DNA from: Lactobacillus sp. ESL0680
Lineage (GTDB): Bacteria > Bacillota > Bacilli > Lactobacillales > Lactobacillaceae
NCBI RefSeq assembly: GCF_029392855.1
Contig: NZ_CP113945.1
Coordinates: 124,001-188,000, forward strand
Direction: 5' to 3'
DNA length: 64,000 bases
Within the stretch, counting starts at the first letter, position 1. Every line of letters begins with the position of its first letter. Shown here one piece after another: positions 1-9,267 of this stretch. Both the position numbers and the translations under genes were made by a program. The notes under the pieces were generated by a model. The model ran no database searches and was not told the origin of the DNA. It saw nothing but the letters and a program-made list of their open reading frames with translations.

Positions 1-2100
1 TTAGCAATTAAGTATGATGAGCATGAAGGTGAGACAACGATTGCCAATATGCCAGAAGTCAAAGTTGAAAATGGCGTGCACTACTTTGAAAAGTCAGTTA
101 GAATGTCCAGCTATTTGGTTGCCTTTGCCTTTGGTGAATTGCAGTCCAAATTAACGGAAACCAAAGATGGCGTTAAGGTCGGTGTTTTCGCAACCAAGGC
201 GCATAAGGCTAAGGAATTAGACTTTGCCTTGGATATTGCTAAACGAGCAATTGAATTTTATGAAGAATTTTACCAGACTAAGTACCCATTGCCGCACTCA
301 TGGCAATTGGCATTGCCAGACTTCTCTGCTGGTGCAATGGAAAACTGGGGCTTAGTTACTTACCGTGAAGCCGCAATTTTACTTGATCCTGACAACGCGA
401 CAGTTGAACAAAAGGGTTACGTTGCTAGTGTCATTACGCATGAGTTAGCTCACCAATGGTTCGGTGACCTTGTAACCATGAAGTGGTGGGATGACTTATG
501 GTTGAACGAAAGTTTTGCTAACATGATGATGTATCTGTCAGTTGATGCAATGGAGCCTAGCTGGGATGTTTGGAACAATATGTACCAAACTGGTGAAGTT
601 CCGTCAGCTTTAAACCGTGATGCAACCGATGGCGTGCAGTCAGTTCACGTTGAGGTAGAACATCCAGCAGATATTGACTCACTCTTTGATAGTGCAATTG
701 TCTATGCCAAGGGTTCAAGAATGCTGGTAATGGTGCGTCAATTGTTAGGCGACGATGCTTTACGTAAGGGACTCAAGTACTACTTTGACCACCATCAATT
801 TGGCAATGCCACGGGGGACGACTTGTGGAACGCCTTATCAACGGTAACTGACTTAGATATCGGTAAGATTATGCACACTTGGCTCGACCAACCTGGCTAT
901 CCTGTTGTCAGTGCGCGGGTTGAGAATGGTCATTTATTATTAAGCCAAAAGCAATTCTTTGTTGGTGAAGGTAAGGATGTTGGCCGCACTTGGGCAATTC
1001 CGTTGAATGCTAACTTTACCGCACCGCAAATTATGACAGAGCAAGAATTAGACTTAGGTGACTACCAGACGTTGCGCGCTGAAGCCGGTCATGCTTTACG
1101 CATCAATGTTGGTAATAATTCTCACTTTATCGTTAATTATGATGAAACCTTAATGACTGACATTATGAATGAATTGGATACCCTCAAGCCAGTTGATGAA
1201 TTGCAATTATTGCAAGACTTAGGGTTATTAGCAGAAGGCAACCAAATTTCTTACGCTGAAATTGTGCCATTATTGCCAAAATTTGCGGCTTCAAGATCAA
1301 ATATTGTAATTAATTCCTTATTTAGTTCAGCTCGGCAATTACGTAAGTTTGTTAAGCCAAATTCAGTTGAAGAAAAGAACTTGAAGGCCTTCTTTAACCA
1401 ATTGTCAGCTAAGCAAGTTGAACGCTTGGGCTGGGAAGTTAAGGCAGATGATAATAGTGCTGATTTGCAAATGCGGCCAATTGAATTATCTGCTGCCTTG
1501 TACGCTGATAATCAGGCCGTGATTGATGAAGGACACAAGATTTTCGCTGCGCATCAAGATGATTTGGCTGCAATCGAGGCATCTGTAAGACCATACGTTT
1601 TAATTAACGAGGTTAAGAATTACAATGAAGCGGGCTTAGTTGACCGTTTGATTAAGGAATACCAAACAGCAGTTGATCCTTATTACAAGGAAGATTTGCT
1701 TGCCGCAATTACCAGTACTAAGAATGATGCTGAGATCAAGCAAATTGTAGCTGACTTTGAAGATGCCGATGTTATCAAGCCGCAGGATTTGCGGACCTGG
1801 TACTACAATATCTTGGCTAATCCTCAAGGTGAACAAGCTGCTTGGGACTGGCTGCGTGATGAGTGGTCATGGCTGGAGAAGACGGTCGGTGGTGACATGG
1901 CATTTACCAGCTACATCACTGTTACTTCTAGAGTGTTCCACACACCAGAACGGTTAGCTGAATTTAAGGCTTTCTTTGAGCCTAAGGTTGACCAACCTGG
2001 CTTGGGTCGTGAAATTATCATGGACACCAAGGCGATTGCAACCAAGGCAGAGTTAGTTGAGAAAGAACAAGCTGCTGTTAATCAAGCAATTAAAGATTAA
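1..2100 (+). CDS. pepN: Aminopeptidase N (PepN), 5'-truncated by window start
   Basis: Zinc metallopeptidase of family M1 that removes N-terminal residues from casein-derived and other peptides in the cytoplasm. The reading frame is open from base 1, before the first ATG at 49, so the gene starts upstream. About 699 residues are visible; lactobacillal PepN is usually about 844, so roughly 145 N-terminal residues are missing. The GAMEN substrate-binding motif lies at 331-345. The zinc site HELAH is at 439-453, with the third ligand Glu of NES at 508-510. The C-terminal helical domain is complete and ends with TAA. The peptide transporter gene that follows is a natural metabolic partner, although a terminator separates them. 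Confidence 0.97.
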   Translation, partial: LAIKYDEHEGETTIANMPEVKVENGVHYFEKSVRMSSYLVAFAFGELQSKLTETKDGVKVGVFATKAHKAKELDFALDIAKRAIEFYEEFYQTKYPLPHSWQLALPDFSAGAMENWGLVTYREAAILLDPDNATVEQKGYVASVITHELAHQWFGDLVTMKWWDDLWLNESFANMMMYLSVDAMEPSWDVWNNMYQTGEVPSALNRDATDGVQSVHVEVEHPADIDSLFDSAIVYAKGSRMLVMVRQLLGDDALRKGLKYYFDHHQFGNATGDDLWNALSTVTDLDIGKIMHTWLDQPGYPVVSARVENGHLLLSQKQFFVGEGKDVGRTWAIPLNANFTAPQIMTEQELDLGDYQTLRAEAGHALRINVGNNSHFIVNYDETLMTDIMNELDTLKPVDELQLLQDLGLLAEGNQISYAEIVPLLPKFAASRSNIVINSLFSSARQLRKFVKPNSVEEKNLKAFFNQLSAKQVERLGWEVKADDNSADLQMRPIELSAALYADNQAVIDEGHKIFAAHQDDLAAIEASVRPYVLINEVKNYNEAGLVDRLIKEYQTAVDPYYKEDLLAAITSTKNDAEIKQIVADFEDADVIKPQDLRTWYYNILANPQGEQAAWDWLRDEWSWLEKTVGGDMAFTSYITVTSRVFHTPERLAEFKAFFEPKVDQPGLGREIIMDTKAIATKAELVEKEQAAVNQAIKD

Positions 2101-2114
2101 ATTCAATTAAAGTT

Positions 2115-2151
2115 AAAAGAGCATTACTGTTCTCTAGGTAATGCTCTTTTA
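2115..2151 (+). terminator. Rho-independent terminator of pepN
   Basis: AAAAGAGCATTAC pairs with GTAATGCTCTTTT around a 10-nt loop, ending in a T run. It lies 15 bp after the pepN stop. Confidence 0.9.
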
Positions 2152-2175
2152 TTTTGTTAATTGTGAGTATAAGAT

Positions 2176-2230
2176 TTAATTTTTATTAACATTAGCTGTA
2201 TAATTGTAAGGTACTGTCTAATTAAAGGAG
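2176..2230 (+). promoter_or_regulatory. Promoter and RBS of dtpT
   Basis: A consensus -10 TATAAT lies at 2199-2204 and only a weak AT-rich -35 upstream. AAAGGAG at 2224-2230 is the ribosome binding site, with a rather long 13-nt gap to the ATG at 2244. Confidence 0.55.
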
Positions 2231-2243
2231 CTTAATTTTAATA

Positions 2244-3737
2244 ATGAAGGAAAAAAATAACGATACGGCGTTCTTTGGCCAACCTAAAGGGTTATCAACG
2301 CTTTTTTTCACTGAAATGTGGGAAAGATTTAGTTATTATGGGATGCGAGCAATTTTATTGTTCTACATGTATTACGCGGTAAGCAAGGGTGGTTTGGGCA
2401 TGAACCAAACTACGGCTGCTTCGGTAATGTCAATTTATGGCTCGCTAGTCTATCTATCAAATATTGTCGGTGGCTGGTTGTCCGACCGGGTCTGGGGCCC
2501 GCGCAAAACCGTCTTTATCGGTGGCGTTTTAATTATGTTCGGTCACATCGTCTTATCTTTGCCGATGGGACTAGTTGCACTTTATGCTTCGATTGCCTTG
2601 ATTGTTGCAGGTACGGGATTGTTGAAGCCTAATGTCTCTGACATGGTTGGTGGCCTTTATTCCGAAACTGACCGGCGTCGTGATGCTGGCTTTAGCATGT
2701 TTGTTTTTGGAATTAACCTAGGTTCCGCAATTTCACCAATTTTAGTACCTTGGGCTGCTAATGGCTTTGGTATTCACATGTTTGGCAATGAAATGAACTT
2801 CCACGCCGGCTTTTCACTGGCTGCAATTGGGATGTTCTTTGGCTTAATGCAATATTATTTTGGCGGGAAAAAATATCTCTCAAATGAGAGCTTGCTGCCA
2901 ACTGATCCGATCGATCACGATAGCTTAATTAAGATTTTGAAAAAGTCAGCAGTTGCCGTGATTGCCGTTATCGTATTGTTAGCCATTATGGCAGCTTGCG
3001 GTCAATTAAATATTGCCAATGTTATCTTATTGATTACGATTGTGGCAATTTTACTGCCGATTTACTTATTTGTCGTTATGCTGCGGAGTAAAAAGGTAAC
3101 CAAGATTGAACATTCACGTGTTCTCGCATATATTCCACTCTTTATCGCTGCTGCCGTATTCTGGGGAATTGAAGAGTCTGGTTCAGTTGTCCTAGCTCTA
3201 TTTGCGCAAGAACGGACGGTTCTTCATATTGGTAGTTGGCATTTTGCTGCCGCTAACTTCCAGACGCTTAATCCGTTATTTATCATGATTTTGACGCCAT
3301 TCTTTGTTTGGTTGTGGAGTAAGTGGAAGAAGCAGCCAAGTGCTGCCGGTAAGTTCTCATGGGGCTTAATTTTCGCTGGGTTATCCTATGTAGTGATGGC
3401 AGTTCCAGGTCTACTTTACGGTACTGCTGGCCGCGTTAGTCCATTTTGGCTTGTCGGTTCATGGTTTATTGTTGAAATTGGGGAAATGCTGATTTCACCA
3501 ATTGGCTTATCAGTTACAACCAAATTGGCACCAGCTGCTTATAGCTCACAGATGATGAGTATGTGGTTCTTAGCTGATGCAGCAGGACAAGCAGTCAATT
3601 CACAAATTGTTAAATACTTCTCTACTGGTACTGAAATTCAATATTTCTTGATTATTGGTGGCGTAAGTATTCTGCTAGGCTTGTTGATGTTCTTCTTAGT
3701 TAAGAAAATTGACAGCTTAATGGCTGGAGTTCACTAA
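2244..3737 (+). CDS. dtpT: Di-/tripeptide:proton symporter DtpT (POT/PTR family)
   Basis: Imports di- and tripeptides with protons across the cytoplasmic membrane. The 497-residue length is normal for DtpT. The N-terminus carries the POT signature around FFTEMWERFSYYGMRA (the ExxER region) and the protein reads as about 12-14 hydrophobic helices. It has its own promoter, an upstream terminator isolating it from pepN, and a strong terminator after it, so it is probably monocistronic. The peptides it imports would be substrates for peptidases such as the neighbouring PepN. DtpT is recognised by overall family pattern; specificity is inferred. Confidence 0.95.
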   Translation: MKEKNNDTAFFGQPKGLSTLFFTEMWERFSYYGMRAILLFYMYYAVSKGGLGMNQTTAASVMSIYGSLVYLSNIVGGWLSDRVWGPRKTVFIGGVLIMFGHIVLSLPMGLVALYASIALIVAGTGLLKPNVSDMVGGLYSETDRRRDAGFSMFVFGINLGSAISPILVPWAANGFGIHMFGNEMNFHAGFSLAAIGMFFGLMQYYFGGKKYLSNESLLPTDPIDHDSLIKILKKSAVAVIAVIVLLAIMAACGQLNIANVILLITIVAILLPIYLFVVMLRSKKVTKIEHSRVLAYIPLFIAAAVFWGIEESGSVVLALFAQERTVLHIGSWHFAAANFQTLNPLFIMILTPFFVWLWSKWKKQPSAAGKFSWGLIFAGLSYVVMAVPGLLYGTAGRVSPFWLVGSWFIVEIGEMLISPIGLSVTTKLAPAAYSSQMMSMWFLADAAGQAVNSQIVKYFSTGTEIQYFLIIGGVSILLGLLMFFLVKKIDSLMAGVH

Positions 3738-3745
3738 TTAATAAC

Positions 3746-3786
3746 AAAAAATATCCGTTAGTTATTAGGACTAACGGATATTTTTT
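3746..3786. terminator. Bidirectional terminator between dtpT and the L,D-transpeptidase gene
   Basis: A long stem (AAAAATATCCGTTAGT with ACTAACGGATATTTTTT) has A and T runs on both sides. It serves dtpT on + and the convergent gene on -. Confidence 0.9.
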
Positions 3787-3792
3787 GCTTAT

Positions 3793-5004
3793 TTAGTTAT
3801 AAACGATGACGGCTTCGTGCTTAACAACATTGTGCCAAACCTGTTTGATTTCACTTGGCTTAATATTAACGCAGCCGTGTGAACCACCACGTAAGTATGC
3901 CTTCTTGCTCCAATCGGTGCGCCAACTGGCATCGTGCAGACCGCAACCGCTCAATGTGAATGGCATCCAATATTGAACTTTAGAAGCATATTTAGAACCA
4001 TCGTCATTGCGGCCGCGCAGTGTTGCCGGTGACTGCTTGTCTTGGATATACCAGACGCCTTGCGGTGTTCGGTTGCCCTTGCCGCCGTCCTTAGTTCCTG
4101 TAACAACGTCAGTCAGGTGAACTGCCAGCTTACCTTTTCGAACAATCCAAACCTCCTGCTTTTTAAGAGAAACGACAACGTAATTATCGCCAATACCGTG
4201 GTTGTTCTTGCCGTAGCCTAGGCCATAAGTGCTGTAACCAAGTCCATAAATATAATCTTGACCGTCAATTGTCTTGGTCTGGTTCAGATAGGCTTGTTCA
4301 ACCGCTGTTTGGGCCTTTTTGACATAAACGCCCCAGCCGTAACTTTGGTTTTTGACCGTGATTTTGTTGCTGCTCAGTTTAGTTTTACTTGGTACGGCAA
4401 AGGTGTAGCTCTTATGCAAAGTTGAGACATCCTTATCAATTTGGTTGAGCTTAGCGGTTAAGTTCTCAACATTATTGAAGGAATATTTGCCATTTTTAAA
4501 AGTCAGCTGGTTAATCATTTTCTTTGCGGGCAAGTTATAATTTTTGCCAGCGACTTGATAATTAATCTTCGCTTTACTAATAGTTTCGAGCTTTTTGGCG
4601 GCCGCCTTTAACTGCTTAAAGTCATAAGTATGACTTTGCTTGTCGGGCATTCTTGTGTGCTGCTCTTTGAAGTAAGTCGCTACTGTGTCCGCGTCAATTG
4701 TACTAGTGTCAGGATCGCGTTCAATGGTGACTTTGCCGTTTTCAAGTAAAGCCATGTTATTGGCGCGAGCATTAATCTTACTGGTTGCCTTATTGACCGT
4801 TAGATTGCCAACTTTTACACCATAAATGGTGACGTTAGGATTGAAGTGGTCAACGGCAAACTCGCGTGCCCGCTTTTCGGAGGCAACATGGTTATTGTAT
4901 AAGACTACACCAAAAATAACGGCCAAAATCAAAATAACGCCAGCAATAACTAAGTAGAGGTTATTGCGGTGATTGTACCTTTTTAAGTCTTTTCGTGATT
5001 GCAT
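3793..5004 (-). CDS. Membrane-anchored L,D-transpeptidase (YkuD fold)
   Basis: Predicted cell-wall enzyme that forms or exchanges peptidoglycan cross-links outside the membrane. The 403-residue protein begins with a short basic cytoplasmic tail and one membrane segment (about residues 17-35). A long middle region resembles the YoaR-like putative peptidoglycan-binding domain. The C-terminal YkuD domain has the catalytic motif SHGCVN with Cys378 and His376, plus an upstream conserved His in the GLHDASW segment. The gene is convergent with dtpT and stands alone. Beta-lactam insensitivity is a family property, not something seen here. Confidence 0.92.
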   Translation of the reverse strand: MQSRKDLKRYNHRNNLYLVIAGVILILAVIFGVVLYNNHVASEKRAREFAVDHFNPNVTIYGVKVGNLTVNKATSKINARANNMALLENGKVTIERDPDTSTIDADTVATYFKEQHTRMPDKQSHTYDFKQLKAAAKKLETISKAKINYQVAGKNYNLPAKKMINQLTFKNGKYSFNNVENLTAKLNQIDKDVSTLHKSYTFAVPSKTKLSSNKITVKNQSYGWGVYVKKAQTAVEQAYLNQTKTIDGQDYIYGLGYSTYGLGYGKNNHGIGDNYVVVSLKKQEVWIVRKGKLAVHLTDVVTGTKDGGKGNRTPQGVWYIQDKQSPATLRGRNDDGSKYASKVQYWMPFTLSGCGLHDASWRTDWSKKAYLRGGSHGCVNIKPSEIKQVWHNVVKHEAVIVYN

Positions 5005-5071
5005 AAATTTACCTACTAAAAATCAAACAAAATAAAACACCTGTAAGATGATCGCTGCTACAGTTTATCAT

Positions 5072-5099
5072 CTATTACAAGCATAGTAAAACTTATCAA
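5072..5099 (-). promoter_or_regulatory. Possible promoter of the L,D-transpeptidase gene
   Basis: On the minus strand, TTGATA (5099-5094) is followed after 16 nt by a poor -10, TAATAG. This is a weak call. The ribosome site is also weak (GTAGGT). Confidence 0.3.
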
Positions 5100-5158
5100 C
5101 AAAGCGGGTTATCTGTGATAATAACTGGATATGTATTTAATTAATTATAGAATATTTT

Positions 5159-5226
5159 TTGTTACTTGGGAAAGATTAACTTATAATACGTAACATTAAG
5201 GTGGCAAAATTATTGTTAGGGGGAGT
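5159..5226 (+). promoter_or_regulatory. Promoter and RBS of the DUF4931 gene
   Basis: TTGTTA at 5159-5164, a 17-nt spacer and TATAAT at 5182-5187 form a good promoter. GGGGGAG just before the ATG is a strong ribosome site. Confidence 0.7.
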
Positions 5227-5232
5227 AAGAAA

Positions 5233-6027
5233 ATGGAAAATGAACCGTTAGTTTTTGAGTTAGGAATTGCCAAGGGTAAGCCGCACTCATACCGTAAGAC
5301 ACCGCGTAAGCCGGTCTGTCCCTTTTGTGAAGTTGACCAATTAACGGATATTTATGAAAAACGCGGCGAGATGATCTGGCTGCATAACAAATTCCCGACT
5401 TTGCGCGATACTGTCCAGACAGTGTTGATTGAATCTAACAATCATGCTGGTGATATTGCTAATTACACTCCCACTTATAATCGGAAACTCATGCGTTTTG
5501 CTCTGGCGTGCTTTAAAAAGATGAATGATAGCGGCAAGTACAGGTCTGTTCTGTGGTACAAAAATTACGGGCCGCGTTCTGGCGGCTCGCTTGAACATCC
5601 GCACATGCAGCTGGTTGGTTTAAAGCAGCTTGATGGCTACAAATATCTTCAGCAAAATAATTTTGTCGGGATTTCCGTGTTTGATAATCAGGACGTTGAG
5701 GTCAATATTGCCACGCATCCGGTTCAAGGCTATGACGAGCTAAACATTAATCTGTTAAAAGATTCAGGTCAGGATTTATGGTCTGACTGGATTCAGAGCG
5801 GTGTTAAATACATGCTCAATATCATGTTTAACGGTCGCTGCACATCGTATAATCTATTCTTTTATCCGCGTGAAGATGGCGGTATTTGTGCTAAATTAAT
5901 TGCTCGTTTTGAGGCGCCGGCATATTTTGTTGGTTATAAATTATCGCAGGTTGATGATGAAAAGACGCTGCAAGTTGAGGCAGAGCAATTTCGCCATTTT
6001 TTTGATAATGGTTCACAGCTTGAATAA
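5233..6027 (+). CDS. DUF4931 protein, galactose-1-phosphate uridylyltransferase-like (HIT superfamily)
   Basis: A 264-residue cytoplasmic protein. CPFC at residues 29-32 looks like half of a zinc site, and EHPHMQ (His122, His124) matches the HPHxQ nucleotidyl-transfer motif of GalT/HIT enzymes. It is shorter than classical GalT (about 330-350 residues) and no Leloir-pathway genes lie nearby. The likely chemistry is nucleotide transfer or hydrolysis with a His-nucleotide intermediate, but the substrate is unknown. No stable hairpin separates it from the ECF S gene 108 bp downstream, so read-through is possible. Confidence 0.75.
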   Translation: MENEPLVFELGIAKGKPHSYRKTPRKPVCPFCEVDQLTDIYEKRGEMIWLHNKFPTLRDTVQTVLIESNNHAGDIANYTPTYNRKLMRFALACFKKMNDSGKYRSVLWYKNYGPRSGGSLEHPHMQLVGLKQLDGYKYLQQNNFVGISVFDNQDVEVNIATHPVQGYDELNINLLKDSGQDLWSDWIQSGVKYMLNIMFNGRCTSYNLFFYPREDGGICAKLIARFEAPAYFVGYKLSQVDDEKTLQVEAEQFRHFFDNGSQLE

Positions 6028-6135
6028 GGTCGTTGCCAGACACGGTTTAGCAAATTTTTGGTAAGATTAATGGTTAAGACAGCCAGTACAAATTTTATCA
6101 GTAATATATTGTAAGTATTTATCAAGGAGAAGCAC

Positions 6136-6747
6136 ATGCACAGAAAAGAAACGCGTAACTTAGCAATTACCGCAGTATTTGTTGCAATTTTTTTATTACA
6201 GACTTTCGTTCCTAATATTGGTTATATTCGAATCTTGCCGACATTGCCGGCAATTACGACCGTACCGCTGACAGTAGCCGTGTATTCATTATTAATGGGA
6301 CCTAAGGCAGGAACGCTTTTTGGCCTTTTCTGGGGCTTGTTGCGGCTCTTTCAGGCATATACACAGCCGGGAGACATTGTCAGTTTGATGCTGTTTCAAA
6401 ATGTCTTTATTTCTCTTGTACCCAGCATTTTGGCGGGGCTATTCCCAGGGCTAATTGGCCGCATGTTTGAACATAAGTCGGGTAAGGTGAAGGAATTGGG
6501 CTACATCTTGGCTGGGGCAGTTACATCCTTGACCAACACCGCGATGGTAATCTTACTGACAAGTGTTATCTTTATGGGAAATGGTAAATTGGCAGCAAGC
6601 ATGGGGCATTTTGCACCGGGAACGCCGCTAATTGTGATTTTGATTTTGGCATTAGGGATGAACGGCTTAATTGAAGCAATCTTCACGGCAGTTATCACGC
6701 CAATTGTTGTTACCCCAATGAAAACAGTGATGAAAAAATTACGGTAG
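6136..6747 (+). CDS. ECF transporter S component (substrate-binding membrane subunit)
   Basis: A 203-residue, strongly hydrophobic protein with about six membrane helices. It has the usual S-component start (MHRKETRNLAITAVFVAIFLLQ) and short loops. S components bind a vitamin or micronutrient and pair with the shared EcfT-EcfA-EcfA' module, which is not in this window. No riboswitch is visible upstream, so specificity is open. The loop and length pattern could suit a pantothenate- or folate-type S protein, but that is a guess. RBS AAGGAGAAG precedes the ATG. Confidence 0.8.
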   Translation: MHRKETRNLAITAVFVAIFLLQTFVPNIGYIRILPTLPAITTVPLTVAVYSLLMGPKAGTLFGLFWGLLRLFQAYTQPGDIVSLMLFQNVFISLVPSILAGLFPGLIGRMFEHKSGKVKELGYILAGAVTSLTNTAMVILLTSVIFMGNGKLAASMGHFAPGTPLIVILILALGMNGLIEAIFTAVITPIVVTPMKTVMKKLR

Positions 6748-6770
6748 AGTAAACGGCCGTTAATAAACTC

Positions 6771-6797
6771 AAGAGCAGGTTACCTGCTCTTTTTTTA
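6771..6797 (+). terminator. Terminator of the ECF S gene
   Basis: AGAGCAGG/CCTGCTCT with a 3-nt loop is followed by seven T. Confidence 0.92.
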
Positions 6798-6860
6798 TGG
6801 CTGAAATTATATTAAAATAAATATGTTCGAAAATTCAATTAATTAGTGGGAGAAAATTAA

Positions 6861-7649
6861 ATGAAAAAGTGTCCAAGTTGTGGTGCATTAATGAACGTTG
6901 ACGTAAATTTTTGCACTAATTGTGGTGCGGATATTCGACAAGTTGCGCAACAGCAGGTTAACCGTGCGGATATTCAAGCAGAAATTAATCGTGGTCAGGG
7001 TACAGCTGATGAAACATCACGGCAAAATTCCGACGACCAATTACAAAAATACTGGCATTGGCTCGTTAAGTCGTGGCGGCATCCGTTTAGTGAGCAGGAA
7101 AGTGTTAACTGGTATGGCGCAATTACGTTACTGATTGAGGACGTAATCTTTGCCTTAGGGCTATATATTGGCATGAGCGGGATTTCCAGCCAATATATCA
7201 ATGGTCAACAATTGCCTGTCTTTACCGGGATTTCTTTTGGTACGGCACTTGAAGTTCTGTTTTTTGTCATGCTCTTAGAAGCAGCGATTGCTGGGGCCAA
7301 TTATCTGGCGTATCTGTTTATTTATGGTCAAAGACGCAGTTTTATTTCGTTTTTTAATTATGCCATTCAGGCATCTAACCTCAATGTTATTTTGATCGTA
7401 GCTGCCTTTATTTTTATGATGCTGGGTATCGGCGGCAAAGTTTTTGCCGTATTGTTGTGCCTAATTTGCTTTGGCATTTTTGGCGATGCTTTCCAAGTAG
7501 TCTTATTGGGCGACACCAACCCAGTGCGTGACAAAATGTATGGCTTCCTAATTTCCTTATTTGCCAATTTTATTGTCGGATTAATTTGGCTGGCGGTTGT
7601 TTATAATACCGTTATTTTGCAGTTTATTTCGTACTTTACCAGGCTATAA
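6861..7649 (+). CDS. Zinc-ribbon multi-pass membrane protein
   Basis: A 262-residue protein with an N-terminal zinc ribbon (CPSC at residues 4-7 and CTNC at 19-22), a polar linker of about 60 residues, then about five membrane helices (roughly 85-260). Function is unknown. Such zinc-ribbon membrane proteins are common in lactobacilli, often in pairs. Here it lies 17 bp upstream of a second zinc-ribbon gene with a clear RBS (GGGAGG), so the two are co-transcribed. A joint envelope role is inferred from the neighbour's TcaA-like form. Confidence 0.8.
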   Translation: MKKCPSCGALMNVDVNFCTNCGADIRQVAQQQVNRADIQAEINRGQGTADETSRQNSDDQLQKYWHWLVKSWRHPFSEQESVNWYGAITLLIEDVIFALGLYIGMSGISSQYINGQQLPVFTGISFGTALEVLFFVMLLEAAIAGANYLAYLFIYGQRRSFISFFNYAIQASNLNVILIVAAFIFMMLGIGGKVFAVLLCLICFGIFGDAFQVVLLGDTNPVRDKMYGFLISLFANFIVGLIWLAVVYNTVILQFISYFTRL

Positions 7650-7666
7650 GTTAAGGGAGGTTAATT

Positions 7667-9127
7667 ATGGGAGAGAAAAAATTTTGTCCGCAATGCGGTA
7701 ACCAAGTAGAGGCAAGCGTTAAATTTTGTCCACATTGTGGTGCAGATCTAACAGACGTGGCGACTGTTCAGCCGCAAGCAAAAGCTAATTCGGCTAAAAT
7801 GACTGGTCAGCACACGCCACCTAAGTCGCGCCAGCAGGTTAATCAAGTTGCGGCACCGAAAAAACAGCCGCTCAAGAAGAAAACCAAGGTTACTTTGTGG
7901 CTAGTGGCAATTGTCGTGGTTTTATTTGGCGGCTTTTATGCTTGGGGCAGTAATCATTACAGCCGCAACAACCAGATTGACCAGATTATTGTTAGTTTGA
8001 AGAACCCGCAAATGGGTTTGGCACAATATGTGACAACTGATGACCATACTATCAAGGTAACTAACGATGCTTTGAAGCCGCTGCAGAAGTATTATCAATC
8101 GCACCAAACAACGGCTAACAATTTGAGTATGAATTTAAAAGCCGGCGGCAGTACCAGTCAGATCAGCCTAGTACAGTCGGGCCGCTATCTGCTGCTTTTC
8201 CCGAAGTATACATTGCACATCAATACGTATACCCCGCAAGTGAAGACCAATCATCGTGACACCCGCGTGTTAGTCAACGGCAAGTCAGGTGGTCAAGTTA
8301 AGGGCGACGCGGACAGCTATTACAAGAAATTACCGCCGCTGTTTCCTGGTAAGTATCACCTTGAAGTTGACTCTGTTGTGTCAGGGCGTGAGCTCAAGGC
8401 TGACTCGACAGTCAATGTTTGGTCGAACAAAACGATTAACATGAATATTAAGACAGCGACATTTTCAATTGCTAGTGTTCCCGGCGGGACGATTTATATC
8501 AATGACAAAAAAGTTGGCGTTCTGAGCGGCAATGGCAGTAAAGTTTTCAAGAATTATCCAATTACCGATAATATGGAAGTCTATGTCACGACGACTTTTG
8601 GCAGTCAAACGATTAAGTCGCAGTTGATTACTGACTTGCCAGAGGCAATTGATAACGGCGACAGCGATAGCAACATTAGTGATGATGTTGATTTTGATGA
8701 TGACGATCATGTGGTCTTGAAGCCGCAATGGAAGGGGCTAATTGATAAGAGTGACGCGGAGGATTTGTTAAAGGGCGACTTTAATGATCCTGAAAGTGAA
8801 GACTTTATTGGCGGCAGTGACAACAGCAGCTATCAAGAATTGCGCAAGATGCTCAAGGGCTTTGACCGCAATGACTCCACGATTTCCTATGATATGGATT
8901 GTGACATCGTTTCAATTAATCCGGCTCCGAATGATTCCAGCAGTGTTATTTACAAAATCACCTATACCTTTGAAAAGGATAACGGCGACGAGCATACCCA
9001 AGTGATGCTCTATAAGGGTGCGATTTTGCAAGAAGACAGCGATAAGCAAAAGATTAAGTCAATCGGCAGCGGGGCAGTTATCAGTGATAAGACTGATAAG
9101 TCCGGCGAAGATGACGATGATGATTAA
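7667..9127 (+). CDS. TcaA-like zinc-ribbon membrane protein
   Basis: A 486-residue protein with the TcaA/YvbJ layout: zinc ribbon (CPQC and CPHC, residues 8-26), a Lys/Gln/Pro linker, one membrane helix (about residues 75-94), then a large extracellular part built of repeated small beta domains. The tail after about residue 325 is rich in Asp and Ser and ends in five Asp. In Staphylococcus aureus TcaA affects glycopeptide susceptibility and wall polymer attachment; the same role here is only an analogy. It is the second gene of a two-gene operon. Confidence 0.78.
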   Translation: MGEKKFCPQCGNQVEASVKFCPHCGADLTDVATVQPQAKANSAKMTGQHTPPKSRQQVNQVAAPKKQPLKKKTKVTLWLVAIVVVLFGGFYAWGSNHYSRNNQIDQIIVSLKNPQMGLAQYVTTDDHTIKVTNDALKPLQKYYQSHQTTANNLSMNLKAGGSTSQISLVQSGRYLLLFPKYTLHINTYTPQVKTNHRDTRVLVNGKSGGQVKGDADSYYKKLPPLFPGKYHLEVDSVVSGRELKADSTVNVWSNKTINMNIKTATFSIASVPGGTIYINDKKVGVLSGNGSKVFKNYPITDNMEVYVTTTFGSQTIKSQLITDLPEAIDNGDSDSNISDDVDFDDDDHVVLKPQWKGLIDKSDAEDLLKGDFNDPESEDFIGGSDNSSYQELRKMLKGFDRNDSTISYDMDCDIVSINPAPNDSSSVIYKITYTFEKDNGDEHTQVMLYKGAILQEDSDKQKIKSIGSGAVISDKTDKSGEDDDDD

Positions 9128-9141
9128 CTAAATAATGACTA

Positions 9142-9185
9142 AAAGATAAATCTTTCTAAAGAAATTGAAGGATTTGTCTTTTTTT
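9142..9185 (+). terminator. Terminator of the zinc-ribbon operon
   Basis: AAAGATAAATC pairs with GATTTGTCTTT (one G-U) and runs into a long T tract. Confidence 0.8.
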
Positions 9186-9195
9186 ATGATTTTGT

Positions 9196-9222
9196 TTGAC
9201 AATTTACCAGATTACATATTAT
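9196..9222 (+). promoter_or_regulatory. Promoter of the Bce-type ABC operon
   Basis: A consensus TTGACA lies at 9196-9201. The -10 is less clear; TATTAT at 9217-9222 gives a short 15-nt spacer, which may indicate an activated promoter. Confidence 0.5.
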
Positions 9223-9267
9223 TGTATTAGTTAGATAGTACAGATAAGTTTTTGAAGAGGATGAATT

